Both the position numbers and the translations under genes were made by a program. Below, in pieces: positions 1 to 8,725 of a stretch of DNA of 64,000 bases; positions within the stretch are counted from its first letter, which is position 1; each line of letters opens with the position of its first letter. The notes beneath the pieces were generated by a model. That model did no database searches. It was not told the DNA's origin and saw nothing but the letters and a program-made list of their open reading frames with translations. Location of the stretch: the NCBI GenBank assembly GCA_014960805.1, contig CP063163.1, positions 2,374,001 through 2,438,000 on the forward strand. Direction: 5' to 3'. Source of the stretch: Cytobacillus suaedae. GTDB taxonomy: Bacteria > Bacillota > Bacilli > Bacillales > Bacillaceae_L.

Positions 1-1102
1 TCACAACCTTAAGCGGCTTAAATGTATCAATCATCACAGCAAGCTCAAGGGTTTCTTTTTTCCCTATACTCGCTTCTGTCTTCCCAGGGTGTGGACCATG
101 TGGAATCCCGCTAGGATGTAGTGTAATGGATTCTAATTTAACTCCCTTACGGCTCATGAAATTACCTTCCACATAATAGAGAAGTTCATCACTGTTAACA
201 TTACTATGGTAATACGGTGCCGGAATCGCTTCTGGATGATAGTCAAACAACCTTGGTACAAACGAGCAAACAACAAAATTATGGCCTTCAAATGTTTGAT
301 GTACTGGTGGTGGCTGATGAATTCGCCCAGTGATTGGTTCAAAATCCTCTACATTAAACACCCAAGGATATAAATACCCATCCCAGCCCACAACATCTAA
401 CGGATGATGACCTAACACATGAGAGTGTAAGTATCCTCTCGTTTTCGTAATAACCTCAAATTCCCCTTTTTCATCAAAATGTTCAAGAGTTTCAGGTCCT
501 CGAATATCTCGTTCACAGAATGGACTATGCTCAAGTAATTGACCATATTCATTTCGATATCTTCGCGGCGTCGTAATTTGGCTAAAAGACTCAATAAATA
601 AAATCTTGGTCGCAGCACCCTCATCAGGAACGACACGATAAATGGTTCCAATCGGAATCACAACATAATCCCCTGGACGGTACGTAAGGGTTCCAAACAT
701 TGTTTCAACCTTACCACTACCATAATGGATAAAGAGCATCTCATCTCCATCCCCATTTCGATAGTAGTTATCCATTGCTTTATCAATGTTCATTGCACCA
801 ATCAGTAAATCATCATTACCAAGCAAATACTCTCTTGCAGACAGTGCATCCCCACTCTGCGAAAGCTTATCTGTGTAAAAATGACGATGATCTAATGAAC
901 CTTGTTCTTCATACTCTGGTAAGTATTTGCCGATTAATTCCGATTTAACAACAGAGGTCGGCATATAGTGATGATATAAAATAGACTGTGTTCCAGAAAA
1001 TCCTTTCGTTCCCATCACTTGCTCTCGATAAAGACTGCCATCTTCTTTTCGAAAAGTTGTATGACGTTTATGTGGAATGTTTCCCATTGAACGGTAATAC
1101 AT
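1..1102 (-). CDS. hmgA: Homogentisate 1,2-dioxygenase (3' end cut off by window edge)
   Basis: Ring-cleaving, non-haem iron enzyme of tyrosine catabolism: homogentisate + O2 gives maleylacetoacetate. The frame is open from an ATG at 1102 to the left edge (367 codons, no stop), so only a short C-terminus is missing if the family length of about 380-390 residues applies. The translation begins MYYRSMGNIPHKRHTTF and carries the cupin-type stretch HSNVNSDE (metal ligands His and acid) and the typical HPSGIPHGPHPG with a ligand His. It is the last visible gene of the hppD operon and starts 16 bp after the fumarylacetoacetate hydrolase stop. Family identity is clear; metal-ligand assignment is by family knowledge. 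Confidence 0.93.
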   Translation of the reverse strand, partial: MYYRSMGNIPHKRHTTFRKEDGSLYREQVMGTKGFSGTQSILYHHYMPTSVVKSELIGKYLPEYEEQGSLDHRHFYTDKLSQSGDALSAREYLLGNDDLLIGAMNIDKAMDNYYRNGDGDEMLFIHYGSGKVETMFGTLTYRPGDYVVIPIGTIYRVVPDEGAATKILFIESFSQITTPRRYRNEYGQLLEHSPFCERDIRGPETLEHFDEKGEFEVITKTRGYLHSHVLGHHPLDVVGWDGYLYPWVFNVEDFEPITGRIHQPPPVHQTFEGHNFVVCSFVPRLFDYHPEAIPAPYYHSNVNSDELLYYVEGNFMSRKGVKLESITLHPSGIPHGPHPGKTEASIGKKETLELAVMIDTFKPLKVV

Positions 1103-1118
1103 TTACTTCACCTTCTCC

Positions 1119-2027
1119 CTACCCTATTCTATTTTTTAAAACACCAAGTCCTGTTATTTCTAATTCCACTTCATCTCCTGGCTCTAACCAGCGATGCACA
1201 TCTGTGCCTAATTCTAAAATACAACCACTTCCAACCGTACCTGATCCGATGATTTCTCCGGGATACAATGTCACCCCATTAGATGCTCGTTCAATCATCT
1301 CACCGAATGAATAGTGAATATCTTTGAAATTCCCCTTAGAAAGTAACTCTCCATTCACCTTCGCGGTCATTGCTAAATCATACCCTTTTAATGCACGGAA
1401 GGCTTCAAGCTCATCCTTTGTTACAATGACAGGCCCAATAGAAGTTGAAAAATCCTTTCCCTTTGCTGGTCCTAATCCAACCTTCATCTCTTGTCGCTGA
1501 AGATCTCTTGCACTCCAGTCATTTAAAATAAAATAACCAAAGATATAGTCCTCAGCCTCACTTGCCTTGATATTTGTCCCTTTTTTTCCAATCACACAAG
1601 CAATTTCTAGCTCATAATCAAGCCACTCACAATTTCTTGGTCGTGTTATAACTTGATTTGGGCCCTTCATTGCCATGTGATTTGAAAAATAAAACACAGG
1701 AATCTCGTACCACTCTGGAATCATGTCTAAGCCTCGATTTTGTCTAGCTGTTTTCACATGCTGTTCAAATGCATAGAAATCTCTAAAGCTACGAGGGTTC
1801 GAAAGAGGCGTAACTATTTCAACCTCATCTAACGCATAAACACTTTCCAAAGGCTCTGTTAAGGAAGAAATAATCTCCATGTACTCTTCCTGGTTCTCTA
1901 AAAATGAAAGCATATCGCTAGGAAGTTTTCCTTTGCTTGTTTCAAACATATCAACAACATGGTAATCATCCAGCATCCAGCCTGCACGAGTTGCACCATC
2001 ATTTTTTATAAACGTCACAAATTTCAT
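1119..2027 (-). CDS. Fumarylacetoacetate hydrolase family protein
   Basis: Likely the last step of the homogentisate pathway: hydrolysis of fumarylacetoacetate (or maleylacetoacetate) to fumarate/maleate and acetoacetate. The 302-residue protein has the FAH C-terminal fold signature: LDYELEIACVIG with the paired acidic metal ligands, then DWSARDLQRQEM and GPAKGKDFSTSIGP. ATG at 2027 follows an AAGGTGATG ribosome site. It is packed between the flavin-reductase-like gene (15 bp gap) and hmgA (16 bp gap), which supports the pathway role over other FAH-family functions. No maleylacetoacetate isomerase is visible, so this enzyme may act directly on the cis isomer, or the isomerase may lie beyond the left edge. 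Confidence 0.88.
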   Translation of the reverse strand: MKFVTFIKNDGATRAGWMLDDYHVVDMFETSKGKLPSDMLSFLENQEEYMEIISSLTEPLESVYALDEVEIVTPLSNPRSFRDFYAFEQHVKTARQNRGLDMIPEWYEIPVFYFSNHMAMKGPNQVITRPRNCEWLDYELEIACVIGKKGTNIKASEAEDYIFGYFILNDWSARDLQRQEMKVGLGPAKGKDFSTSIGPVIVTKDELEAFRALKGYDLAMTAKVNGELLSKGNFKDIHYSFGEMIERASNGVTLYPGEIIGSGTVGSGCILELGTDVHRWLEPGDEVELEITGLGVLKNRIG

Positions 2028-2042
2028 AACATCACCTTAGGA

Positions 2043-2651
2043 TTATTTTCGTACTAACTCAAATGTATCAGCCAATGGCTTTGTATACGTATGACCAGCC
2101 ATGCGACCGATAGGGTTTAATTTTTCAGTAAGTATTCGCCCCTGGTCATACAGTTCATCGTTGACATGAACATGTTTCACTTTCCCAATAACCAAGCTAC
2201 CCGCTCCGGGATGATCTCCAAAATCAAGCGCTTGGTGTAATTCACATTCTAAATGAACCAATGATTCCTTTACTCTAGGTGGTCTTACGGAAACACTGTC
2301 TTCTTTTGTAAGACCTGAAGCATCTAACTCATCTACATCTGGTGGGTAATCAATTGCACAATCATTCATTTGAACGGCCATTTCTTCACTGACAATATTA
2401 ATAACAAATTCCTTTGTCGCCTCAATATTTGTTAATGTATCTTTCTTTGATCCATCTGTTCCGCGTCTCATCGGTGAAAAACACACCAACATTGGATCAG
2501 CTGAAACGACAGTGAAAAAACTGAATGGTGCGGCATTGACTACTCCATCTTCAGAAATTGAAGTAACAAAGGCAATTGGACGTGGTAAAACAGAACCAAC
2601 AAGTAGTTTGTAAGCATCTTTCCATTCAAGCGTTTCTGGTTTAATTTCCAT
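2043..2651 (-). CDS. Flavin reductase-like (FMN-binding split barrel) protein
   Basis: A 202-residue protein of the flavin-reductase-like / DIM6-NTAB type. The diagnostic part is PRPIAFVTSISEDGVVNAAP near residues 22-42 followed by SFFTVVSADPMLVCFSP, which in the family forms the FMN pocket. It lies 3 bp from the aminotransferase stop and 15 bp from the FAH gene, inside the tyrosine operon. Its exact reaction is unknown; none of the classical homogentisate steps needs a flavin reductase, so it may serve a side reaction or an unseen oxygenase. Confidence 0.8.
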   Translation of the reverse strand: MEIKPETLEWKDAYKLLVGSVLPRPIAFVTSISEDGVVNAAPFSFFTVVSADPMLVCFSPMRRGTDGSKKDTLTNIEATKEFVINIVSEEMAVQMNDCAIDYPPDVDELDASGLTKEDSVSVRPPRVKESLVHLECELHQALDFGDHPGAGSLVIGKVKHVHVNDELYDQGRILTEKLNPIGRMAGHTYTKPLADTFELVRK

Positions 2652-2654
2652 GAG

Positions 2655-3749
2655 TTACACCACACTTTCTTTTAAAAACTGACCTATTGCCTCAATAAAT
2701 GCATCATTATCTTCTCTTGTACCTAATGTCATTCGGAAGGCTTCTGCCCATCCTGTTATCTGTAGACCTCTAACAATAAAGCCTTTTTCCTTAAGTAAGG
2801 TGACAACTGGCTGCTTGCTACAAACAAATAAAAAGTTTGTTTCAGAAGGAAAAACATGCATTCCTAATGCAGTTAGTGCCTTTGCTACGTATACTCGCTC
2901 TTCTGCGTTTTTCTTAGCACAATCCTTTATAAACACTTGGTCATCAAGAGCAACCGAAGCAGCGTGTTGAGCTAGGTGATTCACATTGAATACATCCTTT
3001 ACCTTTACTAGTTCCATCACAATGTCTTCAGCCATGATGCCATACCCGACTCTTAGTCCAGCTAGGCCATAAATTTTTGAAAACGTTCTTAATACAATTA
3101 AATTAGGAAACTGCTCAAGTAGAGGTAATGTCTCTAAATAATCATTGGTCATCACATATTCGTAGTAAGCTTCATCAACTACCACGATAATGTCTTCAGG
3201 GACTCGCTTGATAAAATCTAAGAGTTGCTCTTTACCAACAATTGTTCCTGTTGGATTATTCGGATTACACACAAAGATTATTTTCGTGCTTTCAGTAACT
3301 GCTTCGAGCATTGCACCTAAATCATGTGTGCCATTAGTTAGAGGAACTTTTATTGGCTGTCCCCCTTCAATCACTACATTTGTCTCATATCTTGGAAAAG
3401 TGATATCGGCCATGACCGCTTCATCTCCATGTCGGATATAAGCTCTTGTTAGGAGTCGTATCATTTCCTCGGAGCCATTACCAATAATAAATTGGCTACT
3501 TGGAACGTTATAAAAATTTGATAGCTTTGAAATCAAAGTTGATGTTGTACCATCTGGATAACAGAAAATTTCATTCAGATTTTTGCTGATAGCTTCTCTA
3601 ACCTGTGGAGAACATCCGTACACATTTTCGTTATCAGACATTTTTCGTATAACTTGTAAATTATAATCCGTTTTAATTTCTTCAAGTGTTTTGCCTAGAG
3701 CATATGGTTTGATTCCTTTTATCTCTTCTCTGGCAATAATCTTAGACAT
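2655..3749 (-). CDS. HisC-like class I/II aminotransferase, probably tyrosine/phenylalanine transaminase
   Basis: PLP-dependent fold-type I aminotransferase of 364 residues related to histidinol-phosphate aminotransferase. Visible landmarks: CNPNNPTGT (PLP-contacting Asn/Pro), DEAYYEYV, RTFSKIYGLAGLRVGYG with the Schiff-base Lys, and the C-terminal FRMTLGTREDN with the carboxylate-binding Arg. ATG at 3749 has GAGGTG 5 nt upstream. Placed between hppD (73 bp) and the flavin-reductase-like gene, it most plausibly makes 4-hydroxyphenylpyruvate from tyrosine; HisC-family enzymes in bacilli are known to use aromatic amino acids. A true histidine biosynthetic role is unlikely because no his genes are nearby. 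Confidence 0.85.
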   Translation of the reverse strand: MSKIIAREEIKGIKPYALGKTLEEIKTDYNLQVIRKMSDNENVYGCSPQVREAISKNLNEIFCYPDGTTSTLISKLSNFYNVPSSQFIIGNGSEEMIRLLTRAYIRHGDEAVMADITFPRYETNVVIEGGQPIKVPLTNGTHDLGAMLEAVTESTKIIFVCNPNNPTGTIVGKEQLLDFIKRVPEDIIVVVDEAYYEYVMTNDYLETLPLLEQFPNLIVLRTFSKIYGLAGLRVGYGIMAEDIVMELVKVKDVFNVNHLAQHAASVALDDQVFIKDCAKKNAEERVYVAKALTALGMHVFPSETNFLFVCSKQPVVTLLKEKGFIVRGLQITGWAEAFRMTLGTREDNDAFIEAIGQFLKESVV

Positions 3750-3822
3750 GTAAGCACCTCAATTTTTAAAAATTACTTTAGATAAAGGAAAGAAGGAGAC
3801 CGCAATCTCCCTCTCTCTTTTC

Positions 3823-4938
3823 TTACAAGTTACCTCGTTTTTCTTGTTCACGTTCGATTGATTCAAATAGTGCTTTGAAGTTTCCTTCACCAAATCCGCG
3901 AGCACCTTTACGTTGGATGATTTCAATGAATAAAGTTGGGCGATCTACAATTGGTTTAGTGAAAATTTGTAGTAGATACCCTTCATCATCACGGTCTACT
4001 AAAATATCTAACTCTTTAATTCTTTCAATTTCTTCATCAATTTCCCCTACACGTTCAGACAGCATTTCATAATAGGTGTCAGGAGTGGATAAAAACTCTA
4101 CTCCATTTTCCTTAAGTGTCGCTACTGTACTACAAATGTCTTCAGTTAAGATGGCAAGGTGTTGTACTCCAGGTCCGTTATAAAAATCAAGGTATTCTTG
4201 AATTTGCGATTTTCTTTTTCCTTCAGCAGGCTCGTTAATCGGGAATTTAATTCTGCCACCGTTATGCATAACCTTCGACATTAGTGCAGAGTATTCTGTT
4301 GTAATGTCTTTATCTGTAAAGTGCTTCATTTCTTTAAAGCCCATTACATTCGCATAGTAGTCTACCCATTCGCCCATGCTTTCTACATTTCCAACTACAT
4401 GGTCAATTCCAATTAGTCCTGCATCTTGGTAAGGAATATTCATATCTAATTCATTGAATCCTGGCATGAACGTTCCTTTATAATTTTTACGTTCAACTAA
4501 CGTATGAATCGTATCACCATATGTACCGATAACTGCTTTTTTAACAACTCCATTGTCATCACTTAATTCGAAAGGAGGAATAATTGCAATTCCACCACGA
4601 GAAACAGCCTCATTGTAAGCCTTTTCAACATCATCTACAGTTAAGGCCACATCTTTTACACCATCACCATGTTTTTTCACAAAAGAAGCCACACGACTAT
4701 CCTCTGTTAATGATCCTGTAATCACCAATCGGATTCTACGTTGTTGTAAAACATAAGAAACTGTTTCACGATTACCTGTTTCTAGTCCAGAATAAGCAAC
4801 TGGCTTAAACCCAAAGGCAGTACAGAAATAATGTGCACTTTGTTTTGCATTTCCTGAATATATCTCTAAATAATCAACTTCTCTTACAGGAAAAAAGTCT
4901 TCTTGAACAGTCGTATCTTTCATTACTCTTTCTCTCAT
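3823..4938 (-). CDS. hppD: 4-hydroxyphenylpyruvate dioxygenase
   Basis: Converts 4-hydroxyphenylpyruvate, O2 to homogentisate and CO2. About 370 residues, the usual family length, built from two vicinal-oxygen-chelate halves. The three Fe(II) ligands are recognisable: His in GIDHVVGNV (second half), His in VQHLAILTED and Glu in LFIEIIQRKG. The C-terminal RGFGEGNFKALFESIEREQ is the conserved helix that covers the active site. An ATG at 4944 sits only 2 nt after GGGGG, so the ATG at 4938 (8 nt) is preferred. First gene of the tyrosine operon; a promoter-like pair lies at 4980-5007. Confidence 0.95.
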   Translation of the reverse strand: MRERVMKDTTVQEDFFPVREVDYLEIYSGNAKQSAHYFCTAFGFKPVAYSGLETGNRETVSYVLQQRRIRLVITGSLTEDSRVASFVKKHGDGVKDVALTVDDVEKAYNEAVSRGGIAIIPPFELSDDNGVVKKAVIGTYGDTIHTLVERKNYKGTFMPGFNELDMNIPYQDAGLIGIDHVVGNVESMGEWVDYYANVMGFKEMKHFTDKDITTEYSALMSKVMHNGGRIKFPINEPAEGKRKSQIQEYLDFYNGPGVQHLAILTEDICSTVATLKENGVEFLSTPDTYYEMLSERVGEIDEEIERIKELDILVDRDDEGYLLQIFTKPIVDRPTLFIEIIQRKGARGFGEGNFKALFESIEREQEKRGNL

Positions 4939-4979
4939 CTTCATTTCCCCCTACTAAATTAATAATTTTCTGAATTAAT

Positions 4980-5050
4980 AATATAGTAAACTTACAAACT
5001 ATCTCAAGAGCGTAATGTAAAGTTATAACGCTTTTTAGTAGTAAAGCGTT
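4980..5050 (-). promoter_or_regulatory. Probable hppD promoter and upstream inverted repeat
   Basis: On the minus strand TTGAGA (5002-5007) is followed after 16 nt by TATATT (4980-4985), a plausible sigma-A promoter 40 nt before hppD. Just upstream is a perfect 8-bp inverted repeat, AACGCTTT at 5027-5034 and AAAGCGTT at 5043-5050. It is not followed by a T-run in either direction, so it looks more like an operator than a terminator. The sequence TATAACG next to it recalls the AACG cores in the paa, paaX and pdh promoters. Inference only. Confidence 0.45.
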
Positions 5051-5057
5051 AATTCCG

Positions 5058-6494
5058 TTATACTTTATCTTTCACTCTTTTTGGAGCAGTATGAATCGCT
5101 TGATCCTTCAATGCCTCTATCGCTTCAAGAATCGCTTCATTCATGCTAGGATGCGGATATAATGGGAATGCTAAATCCTCGTCTCTAGCAACCATTTCTA
5201 GGGCAGTTGTCCCCATTGAAATAAGTTCAGTTGCTCCTTCACCGATGATATGCATACCTAATAACACGTTCGTCTTTTGATCCATAACCACTTTAACTAA
5301 CCCGTCTTTTTGCCCAATAAGGGTTGCATAGCCATTTCCAGCAACTGAAAATTGCCCCGTTTGGATCTCATAACCTTGTTGTAAGGCTTCTTTTTCTGTT
5401 AAACCTACTACCGCAATAGGAGGTAGTGTTTTTGCGATGATTGGAAGGAAAGTTAGGTCAACCTCTGATGACAAACCAGCACACATTTCTGCAGCAACTT
5501 TTCCCTCTTTAATTGCCTTCACAGCTAATTGTGGCCCTCCAGTAACATCACCAACGGCAAAAATATGAGATAGTGAAGTTTGACAATGTTTATTGGCTAA
5601 AATAAACCCATTATCATTCATACTTACTCCCATTCGCTCTAATCCTAATTCCTTTGTATTTGGAGCATAGCCAGCTGAAACAAAAACTTTTGAACCCCTA
5701 ACTTGTACTGGTTCCCCTTTTACTACTAGATTTAAAGTGCATTCTTCAGCAACAGAGGAAACATCAAGTACTTGTGCACCTTTGATCACTTTTATTTTTG
5801 ATTTTTTAAGGATTCGTAGTAGCTCTCTATTAATCGTGTCATCAAACGGCAAATCTTCCTTCTCCCCATCAAGAACGAGCGTTACCTCTACTCCAAATGA
5901 ATGAAAGCTCATCGCCATTTCAAGTGCAATGTAATCACATCCATATACAATTAGGTTTTCAGGTAATTCTTCAAGGCTCGTTATCGTCCATGGATTAAGA
6001 AGTAAAGTATCTTCTACATGCGCAAACTCATTTGGTATGTAAGGTGAACATCCTGTGGCAATGATTGCTTGCTTAAATCGATAGATTTCATACTGGTCTC
6101 CACTTTCCACACCAATTTTAAACTCTGATAAAAAGAAGGCATGACCCGTAATCAGTTCGATTTTATTTGCCTTACAAAGGGACTCGACTCCTTTGCGTAA
6201 TTGTTCAACCACTTTATTCTTATAATTAACTAAATTGGTAAGATGAAAAGTAGGGCTTACACCCTCTATTCCGAAATTGCCAAAATCCTTAACAGAAGTT
6301 AACTTTTTAGCACTTTCGGTAAAAACCTTAGAAGGTATACACCCTTTATTAAGACAGACTCCACCTAGATTCTCTTTTTCTATTAAAGTAACTGATTTCC
6401 CAAGTTGAGCGGCCCTAATTGCCGCATGGTATCCACCTGGTCCACCGCCGATAATCACAACATCTCTTTCGTGTGCTAGCTCTCCTACAACCAT
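5058..6494 (-). CDS. lpdA: Dihydrolipoyl dehydrogenase (E3 of the 2-oxo acid dehydrogenase complex)
   Basis: FAD flavoprotein that reoxidises dihydrolipoyl-E2 with NAD+. 478 residues, normal for the family. FAD motif GGGPGGYHAA at the N-terminus, redox disulfide in GGVCLNKGCIPSK, the second FAD motif ending in IFAVGDVTGGPQLA, and the dimer-interface active-site segment YPHPSMNEAILEA. It starts on ATG 6494, directly abutting the E2 stop (6495), and closes the thioesterase-PheDH-E1a-E1b-E2-E3 operon. There is no clear T-run terminator behind it. Confidence 0.94.
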   Translation of the reverse strand: MVVGELAHERDVVIIGGGPGGYHAAIRAAQLGKSVTLIEKENLGGVCLNKGCIPSKVFTESAKKLTSVKDFGNFGIEGVSPTFHLTNLVNYKNKVVEQLRKGVESLCKANKIELITGHAFFLSEFKIGVESGDQYEIYRFKQAIIATGCSPYIPNEFAHVEDTLLLNPWTITSLEELPENLIVYGCDYIALEMAMSFHSFGVEVTLVLDGEKEDLPFDDTINRELLRILKKSKIKVIKGAQVLDVSSVAEECTLNLVVKGEPVQVRGSKVFVSAGYAPNTKELGLERMGVSMNDNGFILANKHCQTSLSHIFAVGDVTGGPQLAVKAIKEGKVAAEMCAGLSSEVDLTFLPIIAKTLPPIAVVGLTEKEALQQGYEIQTGQFSVAGNGYATLIGQKDGLVKVVMDQKTNVLLGMHIIGEGATELISMGTTALEMVARDEDLAFPLYPHPSMNEAILEAIEALKDQAIHTAPKRVKDKV

Positions 6495-7718
6495 TTATAT
6501 CATCTCCAACAGTAGTAGTTTTGGGTCCTTAATCAAAGCAGCAAAACGATTTGTAAATGCAACGGCTGTTGCTCCATCTGTAACACGGTGGTCAAAGGAC
6601 ATTGATAGATTCATAATAGAGCGAATGACAATTTGGTCGTCATCTGTAACGACTGGCATTTTCTTCGTTTTATGGAAAGAGATTAGTCCAACCTCTGGAT
6701 GCTGAATGATTGGAGTAGCCCCAATGCTGCCTCCTAGTGGACCAACATTACTAATTGTAAATGTTCCACTAGTTATATCGTTCATACTCAGCTTATTCTC
6801 TTGCGCTTTTTGCGTAAGGATTTTCATCTCGTCATGAATTTGCAGGAGCGATTTTGTTTGTACATCTCGTATTACAGGAACAATTAACCCTTCTGGAGTA
6901 TCTGTAGCTATACCAATGTTGTGATTGAATTTCAACTTGATTTGTTCATTGTCTTCATCAAGCTCTGCATTGAAGATTGGATACTCCTTTAAACAGATCG
7001 AGATTGCCTTAATAAAAAATGCAGTCGCTGAAATTGATTTATTTAAAACCTTAAGCTCAGTACGGAATTGTATTAAATTTGTAACATCTACTTCCTCAAA
7101 ATGAGTGCAGTGTGGAATGGTATACACAGATCTGACCATACTCTTAGCAATCTGTTTTCTACGTCCACGGAATGGTATCGTTTCACTAGGTAATGATGAT
7201 GATGGAGTAGAAACAGCTACCTGTTCAACTTTTTCAACTTCATTAACAGTTTTAGGAGTATCAACGATTGTATTTCCATTTTCAACGTATCTATAAACAT
7301 CTTCATCTGTAATTCTACCTGCAGGGCCTGTACCTGGTATTACAGAAAGATCTACCGAATTCTCTCTAGCAATTTTTCTTGTATAGGGTGACGCCATTAC
7401 ACGTCTGCTTTTATTCGTTTCAAAAATAATAACTTGCTTTGGTTCTACAGCCTTTACCACCTCTTTAGGTAGTTCAACTGTATTCCCATCTTCAATGATT
7501 AATAACGTCGTACCAACACGAACGGTTTGCCCTTGTTCCACTAATAATTCCTTCACAATGCCACTTTTAGGAGAGGGAATTTCTGCAGTCATTTTGTCCG
7601 TTTGAACCTCAACCAACGGATCATCAACATTGACTGAATCTCCAGGCTTGACTAAGAAACAGTTGATGTCTGCTTCAGTCATCCCTTCACCAATATCATG
7701 AAGCTTTACCTCAATCAT
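6495..7718 (-). CDS. 2-oxo acid dehydrogenase E2, dihydrolipoyllysine acyltransferase
   Basis: Core subunit carrying acyl groups from E1 to CoA. Domains in order: a single lipoyl domain (residues 1-77, lipoyl-Lys in VQTDKMTAE), a linker, a peripheral subunit-binding domain (ASPYTRKIARENSVDLSVI, about 109-146), then the catalytic domain with SFDHRVTDGA near the C-terminus (His and Asp of the HxxxDG motif). 407 residues resembles BkdB more than the multi-lipoyl PdhC. AGGAGGGG precedes ATG 7718; the gap to E1b is 11 bp. The acyl group handled cannot be read from the sequence; the neighbouring PheDH suggests phenylacetyl as a candidate. Confidence 0.92.
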   Translation of the reverse strand: MIEVKLHDIGEGMTEADINCFLVKPGDSVNVDDPLVEVQTDKMTAEIPSPKSGIVKELLVEQGQTVRVGTTLLIIEDGNTVELPKEVVKAVEPKQVIIFETNKSRRVMASPYTRKIARENSVDLSVIPGTGPAGRITDEDVYRYVENGNTIVDTPKTVNEVEKVEQVAVSTPSSSLPSETIPFRGRRKQIAKSMVRSVYTIPHCTHFEEVDVTNLIQFRTELKVLNKSISATAFFIKAISICLKEYPIFNAELDEDNEQIKLKFNHNIGIATDTPEGLIVPVIRDVQTKSLLQIHDEMKILTQKAQENKLSMNDITSGTFTISNVGPLGGSIGATPIIQHPEVGLISFHKTKKMPVVTDDDQIVIRSIMNLSMSFDHRVTDGATAVAFTNRFAALIKDPKLLLLEMI

Positions 7719-7729
7719 CTTTTCCCCTC

Positions 7730-8725
7730 CTAAAATGTCATCACTTTATTTATTGCATGTACAACACGCTCTGTGGTAGGTAAATAATGATTTTCAAATC
7801 CGAAATATGGAACAGGTACATCAAAGCCAGTTACACGTTCAATTGGTGCTTTTTGAAAAAGAAATGACGTATCATTAATGATCGAAACGATATCATTACC
7901 GACTCCACCAGTAGCATGTGCCTCATGGACAATAACCGTTCTACCAGTCTTTTGTACAGACTCTGCAATAATATCTTTGTCTAAAGGATAAAGGGTACGC
8001 AGATCGATGAGCTCACAGTTTACACCCTTTTCCTTCATTTCCTCTACAGCTCTCTGTGCAACAGGAATCATCGCTCCCCATGCTAGAACAGTAACATCGT
8101 CACCTTCAATTAACTTCTTTCCTTTACCAATTTCAACCGTGTACTTTCCTTCAGGAACCTCTTCACGTCCAGCACGATAGTTGTGCATTGGTTCTAAAAA
8201 TAAAACAGGATCTGGATCTTCAATGGCTGCAATTAACAAGCCTTTTGCATCATAGGGATTGGAAGGACAAACAACTTTAATACCAGGCATGTGCGTGAAA
8301 ATAGCTTCTGTACTGTCACAGTGAATTTCTGGTGCTCTAACACCAGCTCCATATGGTGCACGAATGACCATTGGAACCGTGAAGTGACCCATTGTTCTCA
8401 TACGTAAACGTGAAGCATGTGTCATGATTTGCTCATAAGCAGGATAAATAAAACCAAGAAATTGTATTTCTACAACTGGACGGAATCCATTTACAGCCAT
8501 CCCAATTGCAGCACCAACGAAACCAGCTTCACTTAGAGGAGTATCCATTACCCTTGTCTCACCATACTTTTGTTGTAAACCATCAGTAGCACGGAACACT
8601 CCACCGTTCTTACCAATATCTTCACCAAGAACGATAACTTCTTCTGATTCTCCAAGCATTGTATCCATTGCATCTGTTATTGCTTGAACAAGGGTTAATG
8701 ATTTTGTATTAATTGCTGTTGTCAC
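7730..8725 (-). CDS. 2-oxo acid dehydrogenase E1 beta subunit
   Basis: Transketolase-like beta subunit forming the TPP site with E1 alpha. 331 residues, typical. Conserved parts: VIVLGEDIGKNGGVFRATDG with the TPP-activating Glu, TPLSEAGFVGAAIGMAVNG, and the C-terminal lobe VHEAHATGGVGNDI. The start is GTG at 8725: the sequence ATAGTG lets the last base of the E1a stop TAG be the first base of this GTG, so the two subunits are translationally coupled. Substrate specificity is not decided by the visible motifs. Confidence 0.92.
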   Translation of the reverse strand: MTTAINTKSLTLVQAITDAMDTMLGESEEVIVLGEDIGKNGGVFRATDGLQQKYGETRVMDTPLSEAGFVGAAIGMAVNGFRPVVEIQFLGFIYPAYEQIMTHASRLRMRTMGHFTVPMVIRAPYGAGVRAPEIHCDSTEAIFTHMPGIKVVCPSNPYDAKGLLIAAIEDPDPVLFLEPMHNYRAGREEVPEGKYTVEIGKGKKLIEGDDVTVLAWGAMIPVAQRAVEEMKEKGVNCELIDLRTLYPLDKDIIAESVQKTGRTVIVHEAHATGGVGNDIVSIINDTSFLFQKAPIERVTGFDVPVPYFGFENHYLPTTERVVHAINKVMTF